Source: Opisthocomus hoazin (lineage: Eukaryota > Chordata > Aves > Opisthocomiformes > Opisthocomidae). From it: a DNA stretch of 64,000 nucleotides. The translations under genes were made by a program, and so were the position numbers. Location: the NCBI RefSeq assembly GCF_030867145.1, contig NC_134414.1, forward strand, positions 75,754,504 through 75,818,503. The letters run 5' to 3'. The notes beneath the pieces were generated by a model, which saw only the letters and a program-made list of their open reading frames with translations, was not told the DNA's origin and ran no database searches. Below, in pieces: positions 13,301 to 24,374 of this stretch. Position 1 is the stretch's first letter. Each line of letters opens with the position of its first letter.

Positions 13301-16300
13301 AAATATGATATTTTAATGGGAAAACATTGATTTTTTGAAATTAACTTCTTATGCAAATGTTTGCTTGAAATTCTGGTTTTATTCAAAACAGGACTTTAAA
13401 CACAAAGAAAAGCACTGGTTTTAATGCTGTATTATGAAGTTAGCTTTCCTTAGTTATACAGTGTAATTAATATTTATTTCTACAACAGAAAAGAGCTCTT
13501 GCTCTGCCTTTTTAATATAGAAAAAGGAAATCAAAAATTTTTTCTTTCACTGAAGAAAAAACTAGGAGGAGGAAGTCTGTAGATAGGATCATCAAAAAAA
13601 CCAAAAAAACACAAAAGCTAGAAGACCTTCCCTCTGAAGTTCACAAAAACGTGAAAAAAAATAAAAGAAATACAACAGACTGAAAGGAAGAATCTGATGG
13701 GAAGGTGAAAAGATGCCAGAAAAGAATAAGAGACAGGTAAGAAGCATAGGAAGCAAACCATACACACTCACACAAAAGAAAAAGGAGGAAGGAGTTGGGA
13801 GTAAGACATTTTTTTTTTTAACTGAGTATATTTCTACTTTTGAATACTGAAACTGGTCCAGAGAAACTTGAGTCAAGCAATTTTGACAGATGTTTAAGTG
13901 CCCAGGAACCTGAATAGTGAACTGACTGCTGAAAACAGAAATGCTAATCTGAAAGCTAAATTGAACTTTGGAGAAGAGAAAGATGAGAAAACGAGCAAGG
14001 ATGGAGACTGGACAAAGATTGAGATTGACAGAGGAGCTACAGTATATAAGGGAGCACAAAAATGAGAGCAGGTAACCAAAAAGCTAAACCAAATAGAGAA
14101 TGTCTATCAAAAATAGCACTTTGTGGGAGTATTGCCAGCATCTGGCTTCAGACACTTAAGTGCACAAATCAGGTGGTAAGTCTCTCTACATGGTGAACAC
14201 TTGGCTTCTGCTCTGGTTCTTTCTAAAGAAGTGGTCCTTCTCCACTGACATTACATGTCGCCTTACTTACTAATTCAGGCCCCTAAATTAGCCACATCAG
14301 GTATGACTAACCCCAAGCCCATCATTTTAACAGCATTCCCACCCATGAGCCTTGCAAACACAGTGGGACATTTGAGGGGTGTCAGGAAAGGGAGCATTGC
14401 CCCACCAAAGGAGGAACGCATTTTTCCTTTCTTCAAGAAGAAAATAGAGGAGGAGAGGGGACACGTAGAAAGTGAGAGGCCTCATCTATACTCAGTGACA
14501 TCAGTGAAAATTATCTTGGCAAATTCTTCAGCAGAATTTGGCCTCTTAGTACACCTAAATCATTTGAAACTGAGCATTCATATTGTAAAATTTAGAATAT
14601 GGGGAAAACATATCTTACAATATTTTTCAAACAAATAAGCAGCTCAGCTGGAGACTAGAACTACGCGAGTGCTATGTGAGGCTGTGTCACTGGGCAGCAT
14701 TATATAGCTGAGCCAACTGAGCTGACCCGTCAGAAAGAGCTTGCTGTTTTGAATATCCCCAATGTGTGGGGAAATCTTATTGTTACGTTGCACTCGTGCG
14801 TTAACACCCCCAAAACCTGGACATTAAAAAGCATTTTTAGTGAGCACAGCCCCCAGTTACGTCCCTGGTTCAGCAAGATGCACACACACATGCCCTGTTC
14901 AGGGCAATTTAAGGATGCTCTTGGAGACTTTGCCCAGCTGGGGCCTGGAACACCAGCTACTCTCAAATCCTTTCAAAAAGACCCTTTTCTTTTTGCTTGC
15001 AGAGATGCCAAGAAGCAGAAGTAGAATCCAGACTTAATGTCACAAAAATGGACAGTACTCAGTGCACTTTAACATACAGAGAAAACACATAAAGCTAGTT
15101 TTTAAGCTATGATTTGTGGCTTGAGGTAAACTAGCTAATTTTAGGTTTAACAAAAATGATCAGTTTGGGAACAGCCTACGCATTTCTACAGAATAAATCT
15201 CATCAGAAAGTATTTTTAAAATGTGACTTACATGTTTCGGATGCCATGGAAACCGAGAGGAAGGCAGATAAGAGGATCAAATGTACATACCCCATCATAT
15301 TTCTAAACCAAAAAGAAAAACATCGATATCTCAAAATATCCTTTGACTGCATCGGTTATGCTATTGCCATGGTACAGATGTACATCTACTAACAGATAAT
15401 TGTATCATGCAATGATAAAATGCATCATGTGAGCTGCTCTGCACAGAGCGAGTGTGTGTGTGTGTAGCAGCAGTTTTGCAGCTTTGAGATTATGCTCTTT
15501 GTTCCATAATCAATGCAGTAGTGGTGTTCGATTGAAACTGCTGTTATGACTTAGTTTAATGGGGGTGGGGGAATTACTCTGCCATGGTGGGCCTCAGGCA
15601 GAAGCCTCTTCTTTCTTCGTTGTTATTCTTGAAAGGAAGCTAAATGTACGTTGGCATTCTCTTCACAGCCAAGTGCAGAAAAATTATACCTCAGTTTAGA
15701 AAAGGATAGATCCTGGTTTTGAAAATAGATACCCTGGCTTTGAATTAAGGTTTCATCCAATCAACTGCTTAGGTGCACAAGACCTTTTTGGCTTTCTGTG
15801 GAAGTGGAGGTATCTTCAGTGACATCTTCTCTATATTGGTGTATAGCAGTAAGAACAAACCAGGTGAGTGCCACCAGCAATATTAACCTGAAGGGGAACT
15901 GAAGAAATGGACTGAAAAGGGAGGTATAGGAACATATATTATACTCAGGTAACAGCGGATCCCATGCCTCACAGATGTCTTCATTTCTCTCTAACTGATA
16001 TGCACCTGCTATAACTCACATCTCATGGTGTGGCTCAAGCAGCCTCCAGCAAAGCTCTTTAATAAAGAAACTGCTTGTTTGTCTGTGGACATTAAGTTGA
16101 CCTAATCTAGAAATATCTCAGGAGACAGCAGGCATGCAAACCAGCTATACGACGCAGCTGCAAGCATTCTGCTTACCATTAATAAACCCTTCACTTGAAT
16201 GCTGTCCCTCGCTGCAGATCACAGAGCGGTGGGTTCTACTGTCATGTACAAGGAAGAAGCAGTCTCATGGTTCTACAGATAGAAGATAAGTTTTCAAGAG

Positions 16301-16751
16301 ACACCAAGTTAGAAACAAATTATAATTTATCTTGCACAGATTGAGCACAAGGGGAGTAGTGAAAAATAGGCAAGAAATGCACAGGCAGGGTAAATACTGT
16401 CGTCACACTTGCTGCAAGGAACTTTTATTTTGGTGCCAAAGATTTCCAGACTAAACAAACATTGACAGACATTATCAAGATCTACGTTTGCGCCAAGTCT
16501 GAAATTCAGAACAAACGCGATTTTTAGCTTTCAGAAATGTCATCGGCTTTGTATTGATATGGAAAGATTCTTCTTTTAGAGAGTTTAATAATATCCAAGG
16601 TTTATTCTTAAACTCTTAAAATAATAATAAAATGTAGTGTTGGAAGAGAAAAGCGTGAGAATTTCAATGTAGGTATTTTGCAGGGATACTCACAAATCAC
16701 AGAAAAGAGGAGGTTTAGACTGAAAAAGCAGCATCCCAGCATTAATGTCAT
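7192..16751 (-). CDS. IL1RL1: ST2 / IL-33 receptor, ectodomain exons (partial in window)
   Basis: ST2 binds IL-33 and signals with IL1RAP. Seen: exons 16694-16751 (coding part), 12811-13012, 12335-12503, 12070-12232, 9412-9480, 7442-7574 and 7192-7349 join in phase to about 317 residues. Layout: signal peptide 1-19, Ig1 about 20-87, Ig2 about 88-197, link 198-220, Ig3 about 221-317. ST2 is preferred over IL1RL2 or IL18R1 because of EGEALVIKCPRW, KIVCPTIDNY, PLQGERY and VSATRIF, which follow the mammalian ST2 pattern. The membrane and TIR exons were not found to the left, so the gene runs off the window or ends here as a soluble form. The gene lies in the same orientation as IL1R1. The start is uncertain: an in-frame ATG 30 codons upstream (16839-16841) may lie in the same exon. 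Confidence 0.85.
7442..7574 (-). CDS. IL1RL1: IL1RL1 exon coding first half of Ig3
   Basis: 133 nt, phase 1 to phase 2. It codes GAALSLKCQARLGIKKQPMA and continues VVTWDVDNISVKYLGF, giving the first cysteine and core tryptophan of Ig3. The acceptor is TTGATTAG and the donor is TT|GTAAGT. Confidence 0.85.
9412..9480 (-). CDS. IL1RL1: IL1RL1 exon coding the Ig2-Ig3 link
   Basis: 69 nt, phase 1 to phase 1. It codes AKHSPLPPQILFPKDKDIVE and then VEL, the counterpart of the short linker exon of IL1R1. The acceptor is TTTCTAAAG and the donor is G|GTAAGTA. Confidence 0.8.
12070..12232 (-). CDS. IL1RL1: IL1RL1 exon coding second half of Ig2
   Basis: 163 nt, phase 0 to phase 1. It starts DCKPLQGERYFKGEKYIFI, holds EDNGYYTCQFTY and ends VSATRIFISK. 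The intron before it is only about 100 nt. The acceptor is TTTTCCAG and the donor is G|GTAAGA. Confidence 0.9.
12335..12503 (-). CDS. IL1RL1: IL1RL1 exon coding the Ig1-Ig2 link and first half of Ig2
   Basis: 169 nt, phase 2 to phase 0. It codes FSNNRTKSFNMSVQVYPYKQ and then GKIVCPTIDNYKNATIVQWY, ending on the lysine of the family WYK|DC boundary. The CPTID motif is a clear ST2 marker. Confidence 0.88.
12811..13012 (-). CDS. IL1RL1: IL1RL1 exon coding Ig domain 1
   Basis: 202 nt, phase 1 to phase 2. It codes FDAMEGEALVIKCPRW, then ITWYHTESNKIIPAEE, and closes with REDSGNYTCVIQ. Both Ig cysteines and the core tryptophan are present. The acceptor is ATTTGCAG and the donor is TT|GTAAGT. Confidence 0.88.
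13013..16693. other. IL1RL1 intron 1, no further feature
   Basis: AT-rich intron between the signal-peptide and Ig1 exons. It contains a short GT repeat near 15450-15466. Frames of up to about 155 residues here are low-complexity or lack any recognised motif. Confidence 0.6.
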
Positions 16752-16846
16752 GGCAAGGCTGACGCCATGCCTTTTGCATGAAGTGAGTGACCAGCCAGTA
16801 CCTCCCAGAAAGAATGTGCATGAGAAGCTATTCGTTTTCATTAGAG
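16694..16846 (-). CDS. IL1RL1: IL1RL1 signal-peptide exon
   Basis: Leader MTLMLGCCFFSLNLLFSVI from the ATG at 16749-16751, ending in phase 1 at a strong GTGAGT donor. The split codon joins the next exon to give phenylalanine, as at the same boundary in mammalian ST2. The 5' border is uncertain: the best acceptor (GCTTTTCTCCAG) puts it at 16846, a weaker one at 16758. With the longer form, the first ATG (16839-16841, starting MKTNSF) is in frame and would place the leader inside the chain, so the inner ATG makes better sense as a secretion signal. Confidence 0.7.
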
Positions 16847-19800
16847 CTGGAGAAAAGCACCACATACAAGTGCATGCAGTCTACTGATTTCTTTAATTTT
16901 AAGGAAATCTTAGGCCAGGTTAATAGATTTTTAGAAGGTACTTTTCAGCACAACAAATATCACGAGTTTTGTCCTGGAAAAAATGAATGAGTTGGCCCAG
17001 AAGAGGGTTCAGGAGGGGCCTGGGACAGGGTAGGCCCTCAGGGAAGAAAGATACAGAGCAAAACAGCACACAAAAAAACTCACGGCATCAACACAGCAAA
17101 GCATTTGTCTTTGTTCATCCTTTGGAGCAGAAGGCTTGCTCCTAGAACTTCTTTCTGACACTGCCAGGGAGCAAACTACATCAACAGGAGGGAATGGGGA
17201 ACTGAGTTTCACACATCCTGATTATTAGAGGGCTGGATCCAGTTGAGGACCTAAACAGATTTGCATCTGCCAGCAACTCTGTTGACTTCATTCATCAGCT
17301 AAGGTCTACTTCGATCACAGTTGAAAAATGATATGGGGACTTATGGCTCCATATTCTCCTGAGAAAGAAAATGAGCTGCAAATGCCCTGCACATATTTGG
17401 AAACTAGTTCACTATTCAGGTGATATGAGTAGCGTTTGACAGATAGATGGTGTCTCAATCTCCTGAACAGCACATCAGGAGCACGTGATGAAGGTTTCTC
17501 TGGCATACTGCAGTGAGCACCTCATTTCCACAATCCATGAGATATCTACCTGCTCCATTTCTGTCTCTCTGGGTAAAATAGAAACACTGCTATGTAGCTC
17601 TAATCTTTCTGAGAACCAATTTTCCTTGGCTGGGTTTCACTGAGTCTTGCTGTGATACAAATCTGCTCTAAAACACCACTTCATTCTCTGCACGAATTTC
17701 CACTCTAGTTAACTGTCTGTCTTTCACTACCAGTCACTGTACCTAATATTACTGGTTCAAATCAGCTCTGGTTAGCCTATGTCTCACTTGTTTTTTCATA
17801 CAGAAATTACTTTTTTTCACTTGCAGCTCAGAAGAGCCATTATTGATCATTCCCAATAATTCACCATCTCCAGATACTTGTGACTTTGCTACTCAGCATT
17901 GGCTTATGCAGAGGACACCTTTTCTTCCTAAAAGGTCCTTCTGCCCAGCCAGATGGCCAGTTTTGCAAGCTGACTTTAAACTGTGTAGTACCCACATACA
18001 TTTGGAATGGCTTGCTTCTTCCGGAAAGGGACTGACTGACACGTCTGGGACTGCAGCAGGGTATATGTAACCAGAACCAGCAGTGTAACAAGGGAAGGTG
18101 AATCTCTCCAAGGGGCATTTATGCAGCCTTCCACAGTGCTGGGCCATCAGATGCTGAATGCCTACAGCAAGCAAAACACATGTTTGTGTATACACATAAG
18201 CAAACGTGATACACAAAACACTAGCTACAGCAGGGCTAGTTCATACAGCTGAGATTGGATACATCTGTATCGACTGAGTCTCAGCAGTGAAGTCTCCAAA
18301 GAGACCCTAAGAATCAGCTAAGTGAAGAACTCTAAGCTGAATAATAAATAAAATTTAATATCATTAGATTATTTGAGCAATTAAATAGACATTAAAAAAA
18401 TATTCAGAATATTCCTTCTCTGCTTGGAGCCTTTACTCTCCACATGTTTGGTTCTGTTCCACAAACTTATTTGCCCCCGTGATGTACACCAGCAGTTATA
18501 CTAACTGCCCTACTACTTTTTAAAGCTATTTTATTTAAGCAAGGAGATGCTTCAGCATGAAGACAAAAAGTGAAGCAACAGATTTTTAAGAAAAATCAGT
18601 TTCATAGCCTAGATTTGAAGACTGTCTGAAATCAGGTGCTTTCTCATTTGGTATTTTATTTGTATGTGCTTATTTTGTATCTGGCCACAAGCGATAGCAC
18701 TATTTGAGATACAAGTGAGTCCCATATTGCCAGAACCATCACATCCCTAGAAATGGAAGGCTGGTGATTAACAAAAAGTTGCAAGGAGCTGTGCTTTCTC
18801 TGTTTTTGAGATACAGCTTTGTCCAGGAATGGAGACAGCCAACAACTTGCCCTCATCAAATCTTCCAACAAGTGCCAGAATGATCCAGGAGTAAGCAATT
18901 TGTATTTGCCGATTGTCATACTTGCCAGTTGTTGTATTTAGCCTGCTGTTTCTCAAAAAAGGTCTTTGAGAGACCTTACACTTACTTGGCTACCGGCCTG
19001 CACCAAAACAGTGCAAAATAGTTGTGCTGAAAGGACAGATTCTCCCTGCCTAACTTTGATGATTGCTTTATTGATTTTTCCCCCATTTTTAAGTTGCTGT
19101 GTGTTGGTGGCAGCTTAAGTAGAGTTTGGAGTCTGTGTGTGCGAATACATGCAATATATGGGGCTTTAATTAAAGAGGAATGTTCCCTGAAAATACAAAG
19201 AGCTCTGGCAATTAAAAGAACAATGTGTTTCTGCTTGCGTCTTCCAAAATCAGCAGCAAACTGCCAAATTACCTCAATAACAGTTGAGACAGAGGTTGCA
19301 GTTCTAGACAGCAAATAGAAAGAGAGGGACTGGTTCACTAGTGCCTTACAGCTTGTGGCATTACTCTGAGCAAAGCAAGGTGAAAGCATCCACATGTCCA
19401 TGACGCTTAGGTCAAATAAAAAGGGTATTACGAGGCACCAGACAAAGACACTATGACACCTCACATCCCACAATCAAAAGGAAGAAGTTCCTCTAGCTTG
19501 AAGCACTGAGAGACAAAGGCCATAATTTCTGGAAATAGTTATGAGTTCTCTGTCTTCTTTGAAGATTTATTTAGAACTTCTATTTTACTACATTTGTCCA
19601 AAGTAAAATCTGCGTAACAGATTTTTGGGTCCTCAGTATACCATAAATTGAGATTACTAATATTCAGGGGAAAAAAGATAAGGAGACATTTTCCATAAAT
19701 CTCTTTCTTCCTATAGCTCACAATAACTGTATGTTATGAGCTTAATTCTAAGCTCTGTGAAGGAAAACTCCAGTATGATGCTGAAAAAGCACTAGATCCA

Positions 19801-20725
19801 AATACAGAGTTTTGGGATAAATATCTGATCAAAATCTAGCCCCTAATGATCCAATATCAAAGGAAAATGAAAGAACTGGGAACCCTCTACTTCTGTTGCA
19901 GAAGCAGTAGTCTATAGGGCTTGATTCCTTGCTTCTCCAAAGGCAACTGTGTTAGTAACATACTTGTGATTTTTTCCAAAAATGTATTTAGCAACAAAAC
20001 TGTTTATAATACTGTTTATACAAGTGAACAAACATTATTAAAGTATCATGCCTTTCATACTAACAAAACTTGGAAATGTTATTGCAATTTCTACTTTAAG
20101 AAGCTTAACAGACTTTACAATGTAAACATAACATAAAATAGCAGTTGTGTGAGATTTGTTTACTAAGACATAGAATTCATTCATTCATTCACCTTTTGAA
20201 AGTTATCTTCATTCTATTATCAAACCAGAAAATCCATTCTGACTGAAAATGGGCTATTAAGATAGCAACAGTAACACTGAACTTATTCCAGACCTAATAC
20301 TCACAATAGTTAACACCTACACTAGTTACAGCTGTAAGTGTAAAACAGGAATTTCAATACTAAAGTCTGGAAATACTAGAATTGATATACACATTATCCT
20401 TACAAAACATTTTGAAGTAAGCAAGAAAGTACATAAATATACTAAACTCTTAAAAATCCATTGCACAGTAAATATTTTCTGTCTTTAAATAATTAGCAAA
20501 AATACCTGCCAGAAAACTGAGGGCAAATCCATTTCTAAATACACTTCATCATAAGGTAAATCTTTACGTTGGTCCCGAAATTATTTGTCTGTCACGTATG
20601 CATATCCACTATTTTAATCCAATTTTTTTCTTGAGATAAGAAGCACATAAGTGAACTGAAATCAACTTTCCTATAAAATACTTCAGTTATTTTAGGTTAA
20701 ACAATAATATAAAAATTTGACCTAC

Positions 20726-20855
20726 CATCTGGAAAATTCAGAAAGCAGAGAAGTAGCTTGCTGTCTGTGGCTGGGTCCTTTGCACTGATTTCTCTGCCGT
20801 AACTTGTACCAGATACCACTGGGAACCCTTTCTAACTTGCTTGTGCAATTCATAT
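20726..20855 (-). other. IL1RL1: Candidate 5' exon of IL1RL1
   Basis: 130 nt between a strong acceptor (TTATCTTGCTCCTACAG) and a donor (ATG|GTAGGT), 3.9 kb upstream of the signal-peptide exon. It has an ATG two bases in, and an open frame through to the donor. If spliced to the acceptor at 16846 that frame soon stops; if spliced to 16758 it stays in frame with the leader. It is best read as an untranslated exon. Evidence is splice signals and position only. Confidence 0.35.
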
Positions 20856-21370
20856 CTGTAGGAGCAAGATAATAGAGCTTCATTTTGAGACACCTCCCAC
20901 TGAACAGAGCAGAACATGCAAATTACTGTAGTAACCTTAAGTAAGTTTCAGAGATGACAGCTCACAGTTCCAATTAATCAGATAACTTTTACCAATACCA
21001 TAGGTTTTCCACTAATCACAAATTATTCCGGTTTAGCATGATTTTACTGCAATAAACCTGCTGGCTGGTTATTGGCTTTCTCACACGCCCGGGGAGAACA
21101 AAGAAGGGATGCTCAGCCTGCAGAGGGTGCTTTCAAACAGATTTTGTTTGGAAACAAGTGACAGCTTTGCCTCGTCTAGTCAGGCAGCAGCTCCCAGAGA
21201 ACAGCTCTAAATTCCCTGGAGCACCAGGAACAGGTTTTAGTGAAGGAAACTGCTTCACTGAAGCCAAGCTGATAAAAAAGGCTGCTATGTCAGCAGCTAA
21301 ATGAAGTTTTTGAGGGAAAGAAGGCTGGAGTGTCAGACCAGTTCCACAGGAAATCCAGCAGCAACTCCGG

Positions 21371-21447
21371 GAGAGCGAGAGAGCGAGAGAGAGAGAGCGA
21401 GAGAGAGCGAGAGAGAGAGAGCGAGAGAGAGAGAGAGAGAGGGAGAA
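21371..21447. repeat. (GA)n purine tract with spaced C
   Basis: About 77 bases of GA/GAGAGC repeat, almost pure purine on the plus strand. It sits about 500 bases upstream of the candidate IL1RL1 5' exon. The arginine- and serine-rich frames across it are artefacts of the repeat. Confidence 0.9.
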
Positions 21448-22734
21448 GTCACTGCGGTGGTGGACGTGACCCAGTGTACAGCGACCCACAAGAGTAGGTT
21501 TTCAGGAGAGCATATGGGCCACTGAATGTCAGAAAGACAGTTTTAGGGAGCACTGCTGAAGACTGCTGAGCAGCCTTCCCAGCACCAGCACTAAACCTGG
21601 ACCCATCAGACCAAAGGTCCCAAACTATGCCCTTCTTGTACAGCAGCCAGTCTAAAGGGGTCATTTCAGTACCAAATCAGCCAAATTCCAGGGGACAAAT
21701 CAGCTTTGTACATCTTAGCAGAATAACCCCTAAAAGACATTTTCAAAATCAAATGTTCATTCTTTCTTTAACCAGACAAGAAGATTTTGTACTGTGGTCG
21801 TTCAAGCACTTATTCTTCCCTGGCAGAGTTATGAATACCATTTATCACTTTCAGTGTTCCTGGAGCTCTGCTGTCAGCACGCAGCAACTCCACATCAATA
21901 CACAAAGACTTAGCAGTTATATGCCAGTATGCATAAATCTTACTGATTTCACACCCATGCTTTCCCTAGTTCTTGGTATAGCATTTCCTTTGAAGTGGTC
22001 TGAGGGTTCCACTCCGATATGACACAAAAAATGGAAAAGAGCTAAAAAAACCCACAATCCTGCAGCAATGAAGTCTCACAGTGCTTTGGTCAACCCGTCA
22101 GGGTCAGCTCAGATCCCTACTGTGAAAAGCTCACAAACCTTCCCCTGCTCAGGTTCATGCAGTTTCATTGGAATCAAGGCCTTCCTCATTTCCTGATGAT
22201 AGAAACTCTGGCAAAAAGTCTGAAGTAACCGTCTGTATTCAGTGGTAGATTCAGCATCCTCTCACCATGACATGTCAGGTTACTCTAGGGAAATGTTAAA
22301 TACATTCAGGTCAAGCTAACTTCCATTGCTTGGCTACAGAATAAGTTCTTCTGTCACAAAGTCCACTGAAACTTAGATCAAAGACGCTCACTGTGTTGCT
22401 CCATACCTCAGCAGAGCCCCTCATCTTGTAGTCCATTCCCCATGCCCAGGTTGTTGCTAAATTGTGATGCAGGTGGGAAACTGAGCTCCTGGCTAAAGGC
22501 AATAGTTGCCAGCTGAGCAAAAGCCATTCTGTAGATTTCATAAGAAACTACAGTCAATGTTGAACACTTCATAGCTTTTAGGCCAGCTTCCAAAAAAATT
22601 CCTGTTTGATAAACGTACGGGAAAATATGCTTACAGAAATTCGTCAAGAAATTTCTTCAAGGAGTTCGATGCATCATGCTCCTTTGGCAGCCTGTACGCA
22701 TAGTACTTCATCAAGAAAGAAAACAATCTGTTCT

Positions 22735-22895
22735 CCAAGCAAAGAGGTCAAGAAGTAATGGGCTTAAACCGAAGCAGGGAATAGTTAGGCAAGACAGCAT
22801 GAAAAACCTTTTAACTGGAAAAGTAGCAAAGCACCGGAAGAGTTTGCTGGGAACCTAGTGGACCTGCCACTAAGTGTTAGACCTTAAAGAAAAAA
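22735..22895 (+). mobile_element. Old, diverged CR1-type LINE fragment
   Basis: The stretch follows the order of a known CR1 3' region: AAGTAATGGGCTTAAACCG, then AAAAACCTTTTAACTGG, then a form of the GAAGCACTGGAA motif (GCAAAGCACCGGAAGAG). It is much more diverged than the copies at 3842 and 53945, so it is an older insertion. Confidence 0.55.
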
Positions 22896-23879
22896 TTGGT
22901 ATTGGTATCGGCGTGCTGTAGTTGGCCCCACAGTTCCTTACCAGCACTAGGAGTCGATAGCCCAGAGTCTCAGCTGTCTGTGAATCAATGGCTGATTTTA
23001 GTGCAGCATGGCTGTATGAACTTCACTCAATTGTGTTGGTGAAATTACTCCTGAGCTGTGAAAAGTATGTGAGTTAAAGCTGTGCTAGATACAATAGTGA
23101 AAACCCAGATAGAATGATGTTATTGAGATCATATGAGTTAGGAGTTCAAGCATTCAAGAAGAAAAACGATGTCACAAAAAAAGATAAAATCCTCAGATAA
23201 AAAGCAGAGACAGGAAAACAGCAACTCAGCAACATCAGGGTTCACTCTGCTCCAAGAAACAGTGCTTAGTCTAGCAGCATATTAGTCCTAGCTGTCTAAT
23301 ACCTACCTCTATTAGCCAGGAAATAACTGCTGGGTAATAATTGCACACACACACACCCCTTGCAGACTCTCACTACACACAGTAGGGGACACCTGGACAG
23401 AAGTGACCCTGGCAGGGAATGTTCCACTATATATATGTTTGTTGAGGCCAACCTAGGCAGCACTGGTGGAGCTAGTAAATGGTCGGATGGCAGGGGAAGT
23501 TGCTGTTGGGTGTGTTCACACCTGTGGTAGGTCTAATGTTTTTTAGGTCTTGGGGATCCACCCTACTGAGGTTGCAGGGTCCTTCCTGTTCCTCTGTGTT
23601 GTGGTGCCATACTTGCGGCTAGCACAAGCACCCCATGCTGTGTGAAAAAGGGAAATTAGATTTTTCAAGGGTTATATTATACTGATGAGGATGGACTCCT
23701 CTTTCCCCAGGTAAGAGTTGCCCCTAGTCTTTATCATTAATCACACAATCCTATTACCACCCACATTGCAATAAAGATGAATAGGCTGGTCCCCAAACAG
23801 TTCTGCTGGTTCCTCTCATTGAGAACTTTGAGACAGTTATCCCAAGAAGACACTGTTGGGCGGGGTGTGTGCCTAACCA

Positions 23880-24374
23880 GAGTCCATTTAGTTTATGTGG
23901 CAAAGCTTAGGGGAGGGGGCACTGCCGGGGTGGCTTCACAGTGGAGAAGTTTGTGAAGGACTGTCTCCCATGGAAGGGACCCCACACTGCAGCAGGGGAA
24001 GAGCGTGAGGAAGAAGGAGCAGCAAAGATGAAGCATTATGAACTGACCCATTCCCCATCCCCCTGTGCCACGCAGGGGGAGGAGGTAGAAGGGTCGGTTG
24101 GGAGTGAAATGGAGTTTGCAAAGAAGAGACGGGTGGGAGGGAGGGAGGGTGTTTTTAGTTTTGTTTCTCACTATACTACTCTTATTAATAGGAAATAAAT
24201 TAAACTAATTTCCCCAAGTCACGTCTGTTTTGCTCGTGATGGTAATTGGTAAGTGATCTCCCTGTCCTTATCTCGACCCATGGGCTTTTAGTCATATTTT
24301 CTCCTCCTGTCCTATTGATGGAGGGGGAGTGATGGAGTAACTTGGTGGGCAGCCATCCAAGGTCAATCCACCAC
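23880..24374 (+). mobile_element. Endogenous retrovirus LTR, apparently solo
   Basis: It matches, from memory, an avian LTR family by a run of ordered blocks: GGACCCCACACTGCAGCAGG; a GA-rich segment; AATAAATTAAACTAATTTCC with a polyadenylation hexamer; GGTAATTGGTAAGTGATCTC; GATGGAGGGGGAGTGATGGA; and an end near GGTCAATCCACCACA. No gag, pol or env frame was seen beside it, which suggests a solo LTR. The 5' border is uncertain and the subfamily was not determined. Confidence 0.65.

Noticed and set aside
18982..19473. A 163-residue minus-strand frame
   Set aside because: No signal peptide with matching exon borders, no known domain and no splice partner; probably chance.
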